Source: Hevea brasiliensis
Taxonomy: Eukaryota > Streptophyta > Magnoliopsida > Malpighiales > Euphorbiaceae
Reading direction: 5' to 3'
Assembly (NCBI RefSeq): GCF_030052815.1
Contig: NC_079509.1
Coordinates: 41,844,750 to 41,908,749 of the forward strand
Length of the DNA stretch: 64,000 bases
Each line of letters opens with the position of its first letter. Positions within the stretch are counted from its first letter, which is position 1. The notes beneath the pieces are model-generated. The model was not told where the DNA came from. It was given only the letters and a program-made list of their open reading frames with translations, and did no database searches. The position numbers were made by a program, and so were the translations under genes. This document shows, one piece after another, positions 11,956 to 23,068 of this stretch.

Positions 11956-13103
11956 CTAAAATTCTAGCTTTCTATTAACTTCTTCTTGTGTCTCATCTAT
12001 CAGAACTATATCATTCACAAACATCATACACCAAGGGATACTCTCTTGTATATGTTTCGTTAATTTATCTAAATCTAATGTAAAAAGGTAAGGGCTTACA
12101 GCTGAACCTTGGTGTAATCCAACTGAGATAGAAAAATCTCTTGTGTCCCCTCCCACTATGCGCACAATAGTAGTTGTTTTTTCATACATGTTTTTCAACA
12201 CTTATATGTACCTAATAGATACCCCCTTTTGTTCTAACACTCTCCATAAGACATTTCTTGGAACACTATCATAAGCCTTCTCCAAATCGATAAAAACCAT
12301 ATGTAAATATTTCCTCGCATCTCTATATTTTTCCATTAAGCTTTTGATGATAAAGATTGCTTTCATAGTTGAACGACCAGGCATGAAGCCAAATTGAATG
12401 GGAGAGATAGAAGTATTATGACGTAGTCGATGTTCCACAACTCTCTCCCACAACTTCATAGTATGGCTCATGAGTTTAATTTCCCTATAGTTTGAGTAAC
12501 TTTGTATGTCTACCTTATTTTTAAAAATAGGTACTAAAATACTCCTCCATTCATCAGGCATTTTCTTTGAATTTAGAATCTTATTAAACAATTTAGTTAA
12601 CCATGCCACTCCTATATCTCTCAAACATTCCGCACTTCAATTGGTATTCCATTGGGTCCACAGGCTTTACCTACTTTCATTCTCTTAAGTGCTTCCTTTA
12701 CTTCTAAAGATCTAATCCTTCTAGTATAATTCATATTCTTTTCTATTGCTCTGTAGTCTATATTCACACTATTACCATTTTGACTATTATTAAAGAGATC
12801 ATCAAAATAATTTCTCCATCTTTCTTTAATATCCTCATCTTTTACCAACACTTTTCCTTCTTTATCCTTAATGTACCTAACTTGATTAAGATCTTGACAT
12901 TTTTTTTCTCTCCTCCCTGCTAATCTATAAATATCTTTCTTCCCTTCTTTAGTTTCAATTTTCTCATATAACTTTTCAAAGGCCTGCGCTCTTACTTGAC
13001 TAACTGTCTTTTTTGCTTCTTTCTTTACTATCTTGTACTGTTTATATGCCTCATTATTATCACGCTTAGATAATTTCTTATACCATTCTCTCTTTCTCTT
13101 CAC
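11956..13103 (-). pseudogene. LINE reverse transcriptase domain, broken, YXDD-box mutated
   Basis: Three abutting frames (12621-13103, 12202-12624, 11956-12201) cover the RT fingers and palm: GPNGIPIEV, QFGFMPGRST, FIDLEKAYDSV (first catalytic Asp kept) and WCMMFVNDIVLID. In the last motif the usual FADD is FVND, so one catalytic Asp is Asn (codon AAT for GAT, a G-to-A change on this strand). A stop separates the QKGVSIRYI end from the next frame near 12201. Confidence 0.85.
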
Positions 13104-13286
13104 TGCCTTTTGTACTTCCTCATTCCATCACCATCTCTCTTTTGAGGGTGGTCCATGTCCTCTAGACTCTCAAAGTACTTTTCTAGCTACTTCTCTAATC
13201 TTTGATGCCATCTATATCCACATATTATTGGCCTCCATATCCAGCTTCCACGCTTCAGACTCGAGAAGCTCATTTTTGAACTTCAC

Positions 13287-14105
13287 TTACTTTACTCTTT
13301 TGAACTCCCACCACTTTGTTTGAGCTATACTATTTCTTCTAACCTTACTTGAATTATTCCTAAACTTGACATCCAAGACCACTAATCGATGTTGACTTGT
13401 TAAACCCTCTCCCGGAATGACCTTACAATCCTTGCATAGAGCTCTATTTGTCTTCCTGGTTAAGAGGAAGTCAATTTGGCTTCTATGTTGCCCACTTTTA
13501 AAAGTCACTAAATGTGACTCTCTTTTTATAAAGTAGGTATTTGCTAATATTAGTTCGTATGCCATAGCAAAATCCAGAATGCTTTTTTCCTCCTCATTTC
13601 GGTTGCCAAATCCAAAACCTCCATGAACATTCTCATAGCCTTGCCTATCACTTTCTACACATTCATTCAAATCTCCACCGATGAAAACATTCTCTTCATT
13701 CGGTATGTTTTGCATTAGATCATCCATATATTCCCAAAACCTTTGTTTACTCTCATTATCTAGTCCTATTTGTGGGGCATAAGGACTAACTACATTTATT
13801 GTTTCTCCTTCTAGTACTAGCTTTTCTAGTATAATTCTATCTCCTACTCTTTTCACAACTATTACAATATTTTTCAACATCATGTCTATGATTATGCCCA
13901 CATCGTTCTTATTTCTTTCCTTTCTGGTAACCACAGTTTGTACTCTGAATTACCCACTTCCTTACTTTTCTCTCCTACCCATTTAGTCTCCTGAATGCAA
14001 GCAATATTCATCCTTCTCCTTTCCAAGATATCCACAAGCTCTATTAATTTTCCTGTAAGTGATCCAATATTACAAGTACCAATTATGATTCTCCTCCTAT
14101 CATGT
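13287..14105 (-). pseudogene. LINE endonuclease domain (EEP fold), broken
   Basis: The N-terminal part reads through about 13935-14105 (GTCNIGSLTGK, IQETKWVG), followed by an open frame of 215 codons containing FIGGDLNE and SQIDFLL. These match motifs of the LINE endonuclease that nicks target DNA: the N/QET metal-binding Glu, the GDxN motif and the SxIDF segment. The frame is interrupted near 13935 and again near 13287, so no full protein is made. Confidence 0.8.
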
Positions 14106-14570
14106 TCCTTCCTAATTGATCTCCTTCTATGATATCTTCTATTGTTCTATATGCCTATCTGGTGTTCTATTCTACTATATATTCTATTCATAAATAAATA
14201 TCATGTAAAATTATTATTGAAAAAATAATTTTACTAAATTTTAATAGCAAAAAGTCAATATAAATTTAAAACAATTATAAATCATTCCATCATCATTTTG
14301 AAAGTTATAGTAAAAGAAATATGTTGAGATAATAAATAAAAGTTTCTATAACAAAAATTTAAGGGTTTTTTTTTTACATTTTTAATATTTTTCTAAAAGT
14401 TAAATATTATATTTCATTATTTATTTTAAAAAATAAAATATATCTGCGCAAACTCACGAGTAAATGTCTAGTTCCTATATAATATTTACGCGTCTCAGGC
14501 TTTTGAATTAGGTCTTTATAATTTATTATTAATTTGATTATTAATTTATTATTAATTTATAATTTATTAA

Positions 14571-14799
14571 TAGAGCTAAAACAAGTAAAAATAAGATGCA
14601 TTAAAATTAAATATAAATATATATTAATTTTATTTAAATTTTTATATTAAGTATTAATAAATTAAAAAAAATCACGTATTACTTAGTGATATTAATAAGA
14701 TTAATAAACTTTATTTAATATATTCATTAATAATAATTAATGATAAAAATTTCTATTTTTTTATAAATATATTTCATAAATATAGGCGTGTGTTAATTA
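14571..14799. repeat. Right arm of large inverted repeat
   Basis: Reverse complement of 10873-11100 with scattered substitutions and small indels, including the AGCTAAAACAAG core. The arms are about 3.47 kb apart and enclose the LINE. Consistent with a MITE or foldback element into which the LINE inserted. Confidence 0.65.
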
Positions 14800-14879
14800 T
14801 TGATTATATATACTAAAATATATAATCAAATTAATAATAAATTATTAATAAAAAATAGTACTAAAAATTAATATAAAAA

Positions 14880-15110
14880 TATAATATAAATTACTAAAAA
14901 AAATTACCACATATATATTAAAACAAAAAAGTTACTAAAAATTAATACTAAAAATAATTTACTAAAAATAACTTTTATAAAAAATATTAACAAAAAATTA
15001 AATATAAAAACATATTTATAAGACAAATTACTAAAAAAATTACCATATATATATATTAAAACAAAAAAAAATACTAAAAATTAATACTACAAATAATTTA
15101 CTAACAAAAA
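14880..15110. repeat. AT-rich tandem duplication (about 130 bp period)
   Basis: 14882-14975 and 15013-15105 share the phrase AAATTACTAAAAAAATTACC, a TATATATATTAAAACAAAAAA stretch and TACTAAAAATTAATACT in the same order. Non-coding. Confidence 0.5.
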
Positions 15111-15127
15111 ATATATTTGTACAAAAA

Positions 15128-15540
15128 TTTTTATTTTATACCAAAAAAAATAAATAAAAAGATGAGAAAGAAAAAAAAAGATTAGGAAGAAAAAAAAATA
15201 AGAAAGAAAAAGATGATAAAGAAAATAGAAGAGAAAGAAAAAGATAATTAAGAAAATAGATGATAAAGAAGAAGATGATGAAAAAGAAAATAGATGGGAA
15301 AGAAAAAAATGATAATGAAGAAAATATATGAGAAAGAAAACGATGAAGAAGAAAATGGATAAAAAAAAAATGATGAAGAAAACAGATGAGAAAGAAAAAA
15401 ATGATAAAGAAAATATGTAAGAAAAAAAAAGATGATAAATAAAATACATGAGAATAAAAAAGATAATGAAGAAAATGAGAGTAAAGAGAAGAAAGAGGGA
15501 AAAAATGAGTAGTGAGAAAAGAAAATAAGCAGTAGTTTAT
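15128..15540. repeat. Purine-rich (GA) low-complexity tract
   Basis: About 410 bp in which the plus strand is nearly all A and G with occasional T. Imperfect units of the type GAAAAAGATGATAAAGAAA recur every 20-45 bases. The Phe- and Ser-rich frames on the minus strand (15087-15556) are artefacts of this composition, not genes. Confidence 0.8.
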
Positions 15541-15559
15541 ATAAGTGAATTAGCAATAA

Positions 15560-16173
15560 ATTTTAACAACCGATTGTAGGTTGTTAATTTCTTTTAAAAA
15601 TTGGGTAGAAATTTTTAAGAAGAAAATTTTACAACCGATTCATAATTGGTTACAAAATTGGTTACTAACAACAACTGATTTCAATTAGTTGTCGAAATCA
15701 ATTGCTATTAGTAACCGATTTGCAAATCGGTTACAAATCAAAATAAGAAAACAAAAAATGGGTGGGAATTTTTTTGGGAAAAAAATCAATTGTAAAATTA
15801 ATTGCTAATAATAACCAATTTTAATCGGTTTCAAAAGTTTATTGCTATTAGCACCGATTTGCAAATTAGTTACAAATAAAAAAAAAAATTAGGTGAGAAC
15901 TTTTAGAGGAAAAAAAATCGGTTACTAAATTAGTTGCTAGTAGCAACCAATTTTAATCAGTTGCTAATAATGGATTCGCAAATCAATTGCAAATAAAAAA
16001 AGAAAATAAAAATTTGGGCAAAAATTTTTGGTGGGAAAAATTAGTTGCAAATTCGATTGCAAAAATAGATTGCAAATCGAAAAAGGAAAAAAAAAATGGA
16101 CGGAATTTTTGGGAAAAAAAATTTAGCAACCAACACAGGGGAAAAAGTTCAATTTGCAATATATTGCATATTA
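15560..16173. repeat. Array of AACCGATT / AATCGGTT motifs (left block)
   Basis: Both orientations of AACCGATTTGCAAATCGGTT-like units recur many times, embedded in diverged repeats of about 110-130 bp that also contain a GGTGGGAATTTTT-like phrase (about 15602, 15759, 15890, 16025, 16098). Dense subterminal repeats of this kind are typical of plant CACTA transposons. The 64-aa frame 15987-16181 is a chance read. Confidence 0.6.
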
Positions 16174-16690
16174 CACTATAAAAAATAATCAGTTTTGCAA
16201 CCGATTATTGCAACTGACTGAAATCGGTTACTATTAACAGTCAATTTTACAATCGATTGGTAATTTCGGTTTTTTTAGTAAAATAGCTATTTTAAAAAAA
16301 AAATTAGCAGCCAATTCAAGAATCATTTGCTAAATCTATTGTTATTAGAAACTGATTTATAATTGGTTGCTAAAATCAGTTGCTAATAACAATCGATTTA
16401 TAATTAGTTGCTAAATCGTTTGCTAATTGATATTAGAAAAATCTTAAATATATGATTAGCAACCGATTTTAAAATCGATTGTTAAAATTTATTGCTAATA
16501 TTAACCAATTTTAAAATTGATTGCTAATAATAACCGATTTAGGGAATCGATTACTAAATTAAATAATTATTTTAATTTGCTCTAGAGTTGGCAACCAATT
16601 TACAATCAGTTACTAAAATTGGTTGTTATTTGCAACCGATTCTTTATTAATTGCTAATAGCAACTGATTTTTACATCGTACGCCCAAATC
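16174..16690 (+). mobile_element. CACTA-like transposon terminus with subterminal repeats
   Basis: A CACTATAAAAAATAATCAG terminus at 16174 is followed by about 500 bp dense in GCAACCGATT and its complement. CACTA (En/Spm) elements begin CACTA and have such subterminal arrays. I could not find a matching TAGTG end to the right, nor any transposase frame, so this is a terminus or a truncated non-autonomous copy. Confidence 0.5.
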
Positions 16691-17450
16691 TCAAACCCTA
16701 AAACAACATAATAGAAGGGAATTATTCAAAATCTATAAAAAGAAAAATATACTCTTCTCTTTAACTTTGCAATTTTGTCTATGCTCTTCAAACTTGAATA
16801 TCATAATCAATAACTATGATACAATCTGACTAAAACAACAAATTGAAAGCACTAAAAACACACCAAAAAAAAAAAAAAAGCGAAATCAATGCTCCATCTT
16901 TCAACCTTGAAAATTTTGCTAGCACAAGGTGATGGATTTTTCCTCTGAACACTATATTGTAGAGGTGTCTTGTATCTTGTTATAATATAGCCCAAGTGTC
17001 CCTGTTTTGCAAAGGACTCACACAACATTACTTTAAGAAAATATAGAGAGAGATATGACCTTTAATAGATAGCTTGAATAACAAAGTCCCACAAAATCTT
17101 GCCTGCTCACCTTCTTGACTCTAATTTTCTTAAGTCAAGGTACCAAAGAGAAAAAAAAAATGTTATTTTTGTTTTTTTTTTTCTATTTGATAATTGATAT
17201 GCTCAGATTATTTTATCTCTTCATTTAATCACAAGTTATAAAATATTAATATGATATAATAAGATACATTAACAAACTACATTGCACTCAATCCAAATAG
17301 GAGGTTAGGGATAGTATTTTATATTGACACTATAATCTTAGTTACTGTGCACAAATTTTATATCCACTAATATGGGCCTAGACCGTGTTGGTCCATAATG
17401 AGTAGACTTTGTTTATTCCAACACAAACTATACACTAATAGCAACAACTA
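16691..17450. other. Non-coding AT-rich stretch
   Basis: No credible open frame or structural RNA seen. It may include the interior of the CACTA-like element. It contains poly-A and poly-T runs (16863-16880, 17150-17185). Confidence 0.4.
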
Positions 17451-17451
17451 A

Positions 17452-17660
17452 AGCTCCGCTCGGTGTCATTGTAGTTTTTTAGTTTTTTATTTCTAAAACT
17501 AAAGGAATTAAGATAAAAGAAGAAGAGAAGTAAAAATAAAAACCTCAATGATTTCCAAAAAGAAAAACAGCAACACCACAATAGAACAAGTTTTTTGTTT
17601 TCTAAAAAGAAAATAAATGAAAAATGGTAACAACGATGCCATACGCCCTCTAAGTTTTAA
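17452..17660. mobile_element. Candidate MITE
   Basis: The left end CTCGGTGTCATTGTA and the reverse complement of the right end, GAGGGCGTATGGCATCGTTGT, are related, and both lead into T-rich then TTTCTAAAA-like sequence. The length of about 205 bp and lack of coding capacity fit a MITE. The inverted repeats are imperfect. Confidence 0.4.
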
Positions 17661-18277
17661 TCTCTAATTAGTTAGAATCGATTATATGTATCATTTTTCA
17701 CAATTTAGTTCTGTTTGAAATTAATATCAATATCAAAAAAATTGTAAATTTTTTAATATTACTTCCCTCTACTTATTTTAGTTCTTCCCTTCTCCCATCT
17801 CATTCCTTCCACAGTGAATGTGGTCGTTCATAGTCTTATCTATTATCGTAACATATGAATTTTGGCTAGATTATTGTTAATTATATATAGATTCAACCTA
17901 AAATAAAAAAAGAAAATCTTTTCTTGAAAAAAAAAAATTGGAAAGCTGAAATAGTTCAAATCCATTTAAATTGCAAATTTAAAATCTTAGCTATTGTGAT
18001 ATCAATTATTATAGATTTAAGAGAATCACCCCAAAAACTAGTTATTGAAGTGAAAGAATTCAAGTCCATCTAAATTCCATATTTTCAATATAGAATTTCA
18101 AATCTCATAAGATTAACATTATCATGCTAGCAATTTTGAGAATTTTATCCTATATTTTCCTATTTAAATTTTTTATCATCGATAATAATTTTAAAAAGTT
18201 GTATATGTTATTAATCAAATTAGAATAACGGATTACAATTACAAAGTTGAGCAAATGTTTACATTTTTCAGAAATTT
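17661..18277. other. Non-coding AT-rich stretch
   Basis: No gene, RNA or clear repeat recognised. Confidence 0.4.
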
Positions 18278-18770
18278 ACTATTTGACCCTTGGTTTTGAC
18301 TAATATTACAACTTGGTTCTTGTATTTTAGAAATTGAATGATTAAGTCCATATATTTAATAATTGCTGATATTATTAGAATTTATATTTTTTTCTTATTA
18401 ACTTCATTTTTATTAAAATTTTTTTTTGAATTCTTTTTATAGAACATAAAGAATTAATTTTTTTAATAATTATTATTTTTAATTGAAGGAAAGCATAAAT
18501 GAGAGACTAAATTATTCAATTTTCAAAAATAGGGACTAAATTATGATATCAGTCAAATCCCAGGAGCCAAGTAGTAAATTTTTCTTAATTGAATTAATAG
18601 TATATTTATCTTTTTATTGAAACTAATGGCAATATTAGACAGAAGGATCTTTGATTTTAATGGAAATATAAATGAGAGATTAAATCGTTCAATTTTTAAA
18701 ATGAAAAAATTAAATTATAATATCAGTCAAAATCCAAGGACCAACAAATAAGTTTTCCTACATTTTTTTT
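18278..18770. mobile_element. MITE-like inverted repeat with duplicated right arm
   Basis: The left arm (18278-18360, containing AAATTTACTATTTGACCC) is the reverse complement of 18504-18588, and a second copy of the right arm follows at 18671-18765 (both right arms have GATATCAGTCAAA-like or AATATCAGTCAAA cores). This suggests two overlapping or nested copies of one small element. Similar AAATTACTATTTAATC-type units occur at 59520-59830. Confidence 0.55.
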
Positions 18771-18779
18771 TATCATTAA

Positions 18780-19374
18780 CCTTTTGTTTAACATAAAAAC
18801 AAGTTTTGTGTGCATAGAATTCATAGACCATATATATGAGCAATTAATCTCTTTATTCTCAAATTTCATACCAATATGATCATACCTATAGCTAGCTCAT
18901 TGTGGGCATTTCTTAATTTAGAATCCAATGTTTCAGTACTTCGTTAAGTAAATCACAAATAGTAATATATTAATATTAAATAAGTAAAGCAAAATTTGGA
19001 TTATAATAATTAATTTTTGTTCTAATTAATATTTCTTTTTAAATAAAATTTAAACAACAACTATGGAAACTTTTCAAGTATATTTGATCGCTACTGTGAA
19101 ATATTAGCAAGACTAGAGAAAATTCTCCTCTTTCATTGTTATCTTCCTTTAGCCAAGTCAAAGTATTTGAATAAAATGTCTTCAAAATCGATGATTTGAT
19201 GATAATATTCTATTAATCAAAAGGGAAATAAAATCAACCAATAAATTTCCCTTGAAAATATATATATAATTGAGTGCAAAAGGGCAAAGTCATTGGGGTA
19301 ACATTTGGGTAATGGACACATTGTTGATAGAACAAAATTCTTGATCTAATAATAGACACCGATAACAGACAAAG
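18780..19374 (-). other. 3' flank of gene 1, shared with gene 2 paralogue
   Basis: From about 18890 (CCTATAGCTAGCTCA) to the stop codon this matches 52215-52520 plus 54285-54530 downstream of the gene 2 lineage, so the duplicated unit extended at least 0.5 kb past the stop. 19289-19340 is also a degenerate repeat of the last exon's end (19372-19425), about 83 bp away. No other gene seen. Confidence 0.65.
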
Positions 19375-22339
19375 TCATCGGGCCACCATCTGAGAAATAG
19401 ATACATTATTGATAGAACAAATGCTATTTTCGTTGTCTTCACCACTTTTGACAGAAAAAGCAGGTCTTTTAGGACAAGCGATAGCTACATTTTCATTTTT
19501 TAGCATGGAATAAACTTCCAAGATTGACGGTCTATCTGTTGGACTTTCTTGCACGCATAAAAGGGCTACTTGCAGGCATCTCAAGAGTTTACATGAAGAA
19601 AATGAATCGTCCAGTGTTTCATCCATAAACTCCATTCCATTTTCCATTTTCCACAAATCATAAGCCTGTAAATTTTTTATAAGAAAATTAATAAGCCTGT
19701 AAATTAATAACAAAATCAGTCTTCTAAGGTCTAGTAACTTGATAAGCATGCAACATTAAGCCAGAGAAGCGTGTGACTTACATATTCCAAAAGGTTTAGA
19801 TTTTCGCTCGAGCCATAAAAACATGTATTTTTCTTGCCACTTATGATCTGCAGAAGCAGAACTCCAAAGCTGTAAACATCGTACTTCATCGAGTACGTGC
19901 CACGTTTCACATACTCAGGAGGTACATAGCCACTGCATATCATATGAATATATTAGATAGTCTATGTTAATTATATGTACAAATATATTTCCTAAGAGAC
20001 AATTAGCTTACTACGTTCCAACAATCTGGCCTGTTTTGGCTTCCTTGCTCTCATTCTGTAAAATTCTTGCCATGCCAAAATCAGAAATCTTTGGCTTCAT
20101 CTTATTATCGAGCAAAATGTTGCTGGCTTTAATATCTCTGTGAATTATAGTTAAATTTGAGTATTCTTGGAGGTATAGAAGCCCTTGAGCAATCCCTTCA
20201 ATGATGTGAACGCGTCGTTCCCAATTCAATTTCAATCTTCTATTATGGTCTACATCACAACAGAATTATGAACATGTATATAATTCTATTGAGGGATGAA
20301 ATGAACAAGTAATATATGCACATACCAAATAGGTAGAAATCCAGGCTTTTGTTGGGCATGTACTCATAAATCAACATTTTCTCTCCCTTTTCAGTGCAAA
20401 ATCCCAAAAGTCTCACTAGATTAACATGCTGCAACTTTGCTGTAAGTTTAACCTCATTTTTGAACTCCTTAAGCCCTTGATGTGAAGTTTTAGACAGTCT
20501 CTTCACCGCTATTTCTTGTCCCCTTTCAAGCTTACCCTGGTAAAGAATAGTAGAGCAAACATATATATAATATTCTTAATATTTCCTTATTAACCGTGAA
20601 TATGTGACAATTCTGTTGAAAGTTTACCTTGTACACAGGTCCATAGCCACCCTCTCCTAGCCTATTTTCGCTTGAAAAGTTTCTTGTAGCTGATTTGATC
20701 TCAGAAAAAGTAAATACTTGCAGATTAGGAGCATTCTGGTCTGAATCTTCATTCACTAGTGCTGTATTTGGTCCTACTTCAAAGCTTTGTTCTTTGCCTG
20801 AATCCTTTTTTCCTAAACCATATATGAGATGGACAAAAGGAACACAATAGCCATGTTCATTGCGATAAAGGGATACTCAAATATCAGTGTTCATATAGGC
20901 TATGAAAGTCTATTGTACCTTTTGATTTGAGCATTCTTTTTCTCATATAGTATGACAAAGAACCAAGTAGGAAGAGCAGGATTACAATTGCAAGTGGAAG
21001 TGAAACTATAATCCTTAATGATAATGGCTTCTTCTTTTCATGATCTTTACCAACCTCATATGCTGTCAATTTTTCCCACCAATTAGAGCCACACTTGCAC
21101 ACATCAACACAAAAGAAACAAGGAAAAAATAATATTATATAAATGGATATTAACTATAACCAATGAGCTTTAGATGATTGATATTTCAATTATCTTCCAA
21201 CGCAGAGCCAAATAAACAAAATAAATAAGAACTGTGGACATAAACCAAACAAGCAATTTCCCACCTGCCTGAGAAAGCTGCCAGTTGTCATCATTACCGA
21301 GTTGAAAGGAAATATAACCGAGTAGTTGCTTCGTCTTGGCATATGAAATTTTAGTCCTAATGGCCTCAACATCATCAAAATTGATCCAGATTGGACCAAT
21401 GGTGAAGTAATTCACTACATACGTAGCATTGTAGGTTGAAGTGGCTCCGTAACCATAACCGGAGATGAATGATTTAATCAACTTATAGCCTGCAGAACCA
21501 TCCTTTGTCAGAGCAGGTCCCAAGGCTGCTGCACCAATGGAATTGTCATTTGGGTTCAGAAGCGTCCATGCATAGCCATGGTAAGGCACACCCAAAACAA
21601 GCTTGCTTGCTGGAAATCCTCTTCTTAACCATTCTTTTATACCAGAATCGGCACTAAAATAGCCTGAAGGATCATATAAAGCAGCATGGTTTCCTGTCAC
21701 TTTCTCCTTTAAGGGCACATGATAGTCGAATGCTATAACATTTGCCCAATCTATGTTTCTCAGAATTGATTCAACAGGAAAGCTTGTGGCACCAATAATC
21801 GGCATGTGATGAACAGCCATTGTCAAGACTAATCGTGGCTCACTCGTGTTTCTTGACTCAGAATTTATAGCAGCCCGCCACTCATCTAAGAGAACTCCAA
21901 TATTTTTCATGTCAAAGCTTGTGTTAGGCCAGAGCCAAGAAAGGTCTAGACCACCAAAGCCATAAAGCCTGGCTGTCTCTATTGAGGATCTGATAAAAGA
22001 CTCCCTGTAAGAAGGCTGGCTGGCCATTAAAGAAAAGGTGGAGTAGTTTCCATAAGCAAGCCCGATAGATAGAAGTGTGATCACTGATGGGTTCTTACGT
22101 TTAATCGTAGTTGTGAAGGTAGAGACAGTTGAATCATTGGAAAAGAGATCGAAGGAAAGCTGGTAATTGGAACTGTTAATATCAGCAAAACCATAATAAA
22201 GGTGGGTAAAAAGAGCAGAATTTACGCTGGGAACAGGAAGCTGAGAAGTACAATCATAATAGGCAGCTTTGATCCAGGCTTGCGCCCGCAGATTGAGAGT
22301 GACGAGGAAGATTAAGAGGACAAAGATTTTGGCTGTCAT
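19375..22339 (-). CDS. Chitinase-like (GH18) receptor-like kinase, gene 1
   Basis: A probable plasma-membrane receptor kinase. Exons on the minus strand: 22339-21265, 21062-20919, 20812-20628, 20536-20326, 20249-20012, 19932-19782, 19675 region starting at 19665 to 19375. Together they give 2295 nt, 764 residues, with GT-AG introns. Layout: signal peptide (about 1-21), GH18 domain (22-358), membrane span (about 374-396), then a Ser/Thr kinase with GEGGYG (459-464), AVKRL (Lys480), HRD (575-577), DFG (595-597) and VPPEYV. Exons of 211, 238 and 151 bp are typical of the DUF26/S-domain kinase group. The exon 5 donor is placed at 20012 because it restores GTYGY. The GH18 motif DGxDxDxE is GGLDLSWLW: catalytic Glu is Leu and the neighbouring Asp is Ser, so chitinase activity is not expected, as known for tobacco CHRK1. 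The kinase looks active. The ligand is unknown. Confidence 0.9.
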
Positions 22340-22385
22340 GAAAGAAGAAAGAAGATAGTTTATGCTTAGGCTTGATTAGCATGTG
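22340..22385 (-). promoter_or_regulatory. Conserved pyrimidine-rich leader before gene 1
   Basis: Immediately before the ATG the minus strand reads CTATCTTCTTTCTTCTTTC, preceded by AAGCATAAA. The same leader precedes gene 2 (57550-57585). Such CT-rich stretches are common in plant 5' leaders near the transcription start. No convincing TATA box was assigned. Confidence 0.45.
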
Positions 22386-22922
22386 AAAGCTCGGTATCCA
22401 ATTTTTGTTTACGAAATTTAATGATCTGTTTTCTTTGTTTAATTTTATGGTCTTATATTTGACAAATTCTATCTTCTGGTTTTTTCTTTGAGACTTTGAT
22501 AAAAATTTCCGTACTATTTGCTTTGAAAAAATTGCACAAATCTCTTCTACTCAAATATAAACAAAACCAGGAAAGTCGGTATCCAACAAATACGGTTGAT
22601 TGGATTTGAAAATGAAATGGTACAACCCCTCGTAGGAAATTGAGTATCCCACAATCTCAATTTTGACTTCTCAACTTTAACCTTAAGTTCGAGATTGATT
22701 ATATTATTGTAATCTTGTTTCCTTTTAAGACCTCTGATATTTTGTTTGCCCTTAATTTTTGAAATTTGCTACGCTTTTGTGTGGCTTGTTGAGATGCCGT
22801 GTATGGTGTTGCCAAAATGGGGACGCAACCTAAACAATGCGTAGTCTGTTTTGAGACATTTATAGAACAAGTCTTGCAAATTTTGGACGCGATACATCCT
22901 AGTGTAGCTTGTTGAGGACGCA
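22386..22922. other. Upstream region of gene 1, no gene seen
   Basis: AT-rich, non-coding. It should contain the gene 1 promoter, but I cannot point to specific elements. The short minus frame at 22699-22923 has no recognisable features. Confidence 0.4.
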
Positions 22923-23068
22923 ATCATAACTATGGTAAGGGATAAGTGTTTCATAACTATGGTAAGGATAAGGGATAAGTGCTTCATAACTATGGTAAGG
23001 AATAAGTGTTTCATAACTATGGTAAGGATAAGGGATAAGTGTTTCATAACTATGGTAAAGAATAAGTG
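22923..23068. repeat. Minisatellite with alternating 27- and 33-bp units
   Basis: Five units start with CATAACTATGGTAAG. They alternate between a short form ending GGATAAGTGTTT or GAATAAGTG and a long form with an extra GGATAAG. Open frames on both strands (22769-23120) exist only because the units lack stops. Confidence 0.85.

Larger units (their letters stand above)
11214..14200 (-). mobile_element. Degenerate RTE-type LINE
   Basis: A non-LTR retrotransposon on the minus strand with an apurinic/apyrimidinic-type endonuclease followed by reverse transcriptase. Its 3' end is a short (AGTTG)n-like tail at 11214-11234 (minus-strand reading), as in plant RTE elements. Roughly 3 kb is the expected length of a full RTE element, so it may be almost complete, but stops and frameshifts split the reading frame into at least five pieces. 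It sits between two inverted arms. Confidence 0.85.

Noticed and set aside
15087..15556. Two long Phe/Ser/Leu-rich open frames on the minus strand, looking like membrane proteins
   Set aside because: They are the complement of a purine-only low-complexity tract, and both frames are open for the same compositional reason. No start context or domain.
15560..16690. CRISPR-like regularly spaced repeat array
   Set aside because: Repeats are short, diverged, present in both orientations and in a plant genome; they fit transposon subterminal repeats.
20012..20015. Exon 5 donor at GGAAC|GTAG in gene 1
   Set aside because: It would drop the Tyr of the kinase GTYGY motif; the donor three bases on (GTA|GTAAGC) restores it and fits the 238-bp exon length.
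20884..21102. Separate small membrane protein starting MCKCGSNWW
   Set aside because: The downstream part is exon 2 of gene 1; the residues before AYEVGKD are intron sequence ahead of a good AG acceptor at 21063-21064.
21170..21264. GH18 protein of gene 1 ending in a GPI-like or membrane tail ([20 protein letters not shown])
   Set aside because: This tail is intron 1 read-through after a GT donor at 21264; splicing to exon 2 gives the kinase fusion. Gene 2 shows the same read-through. Retention of this intron would give a membrane-anchored form without kinase, which only transcript data could support.
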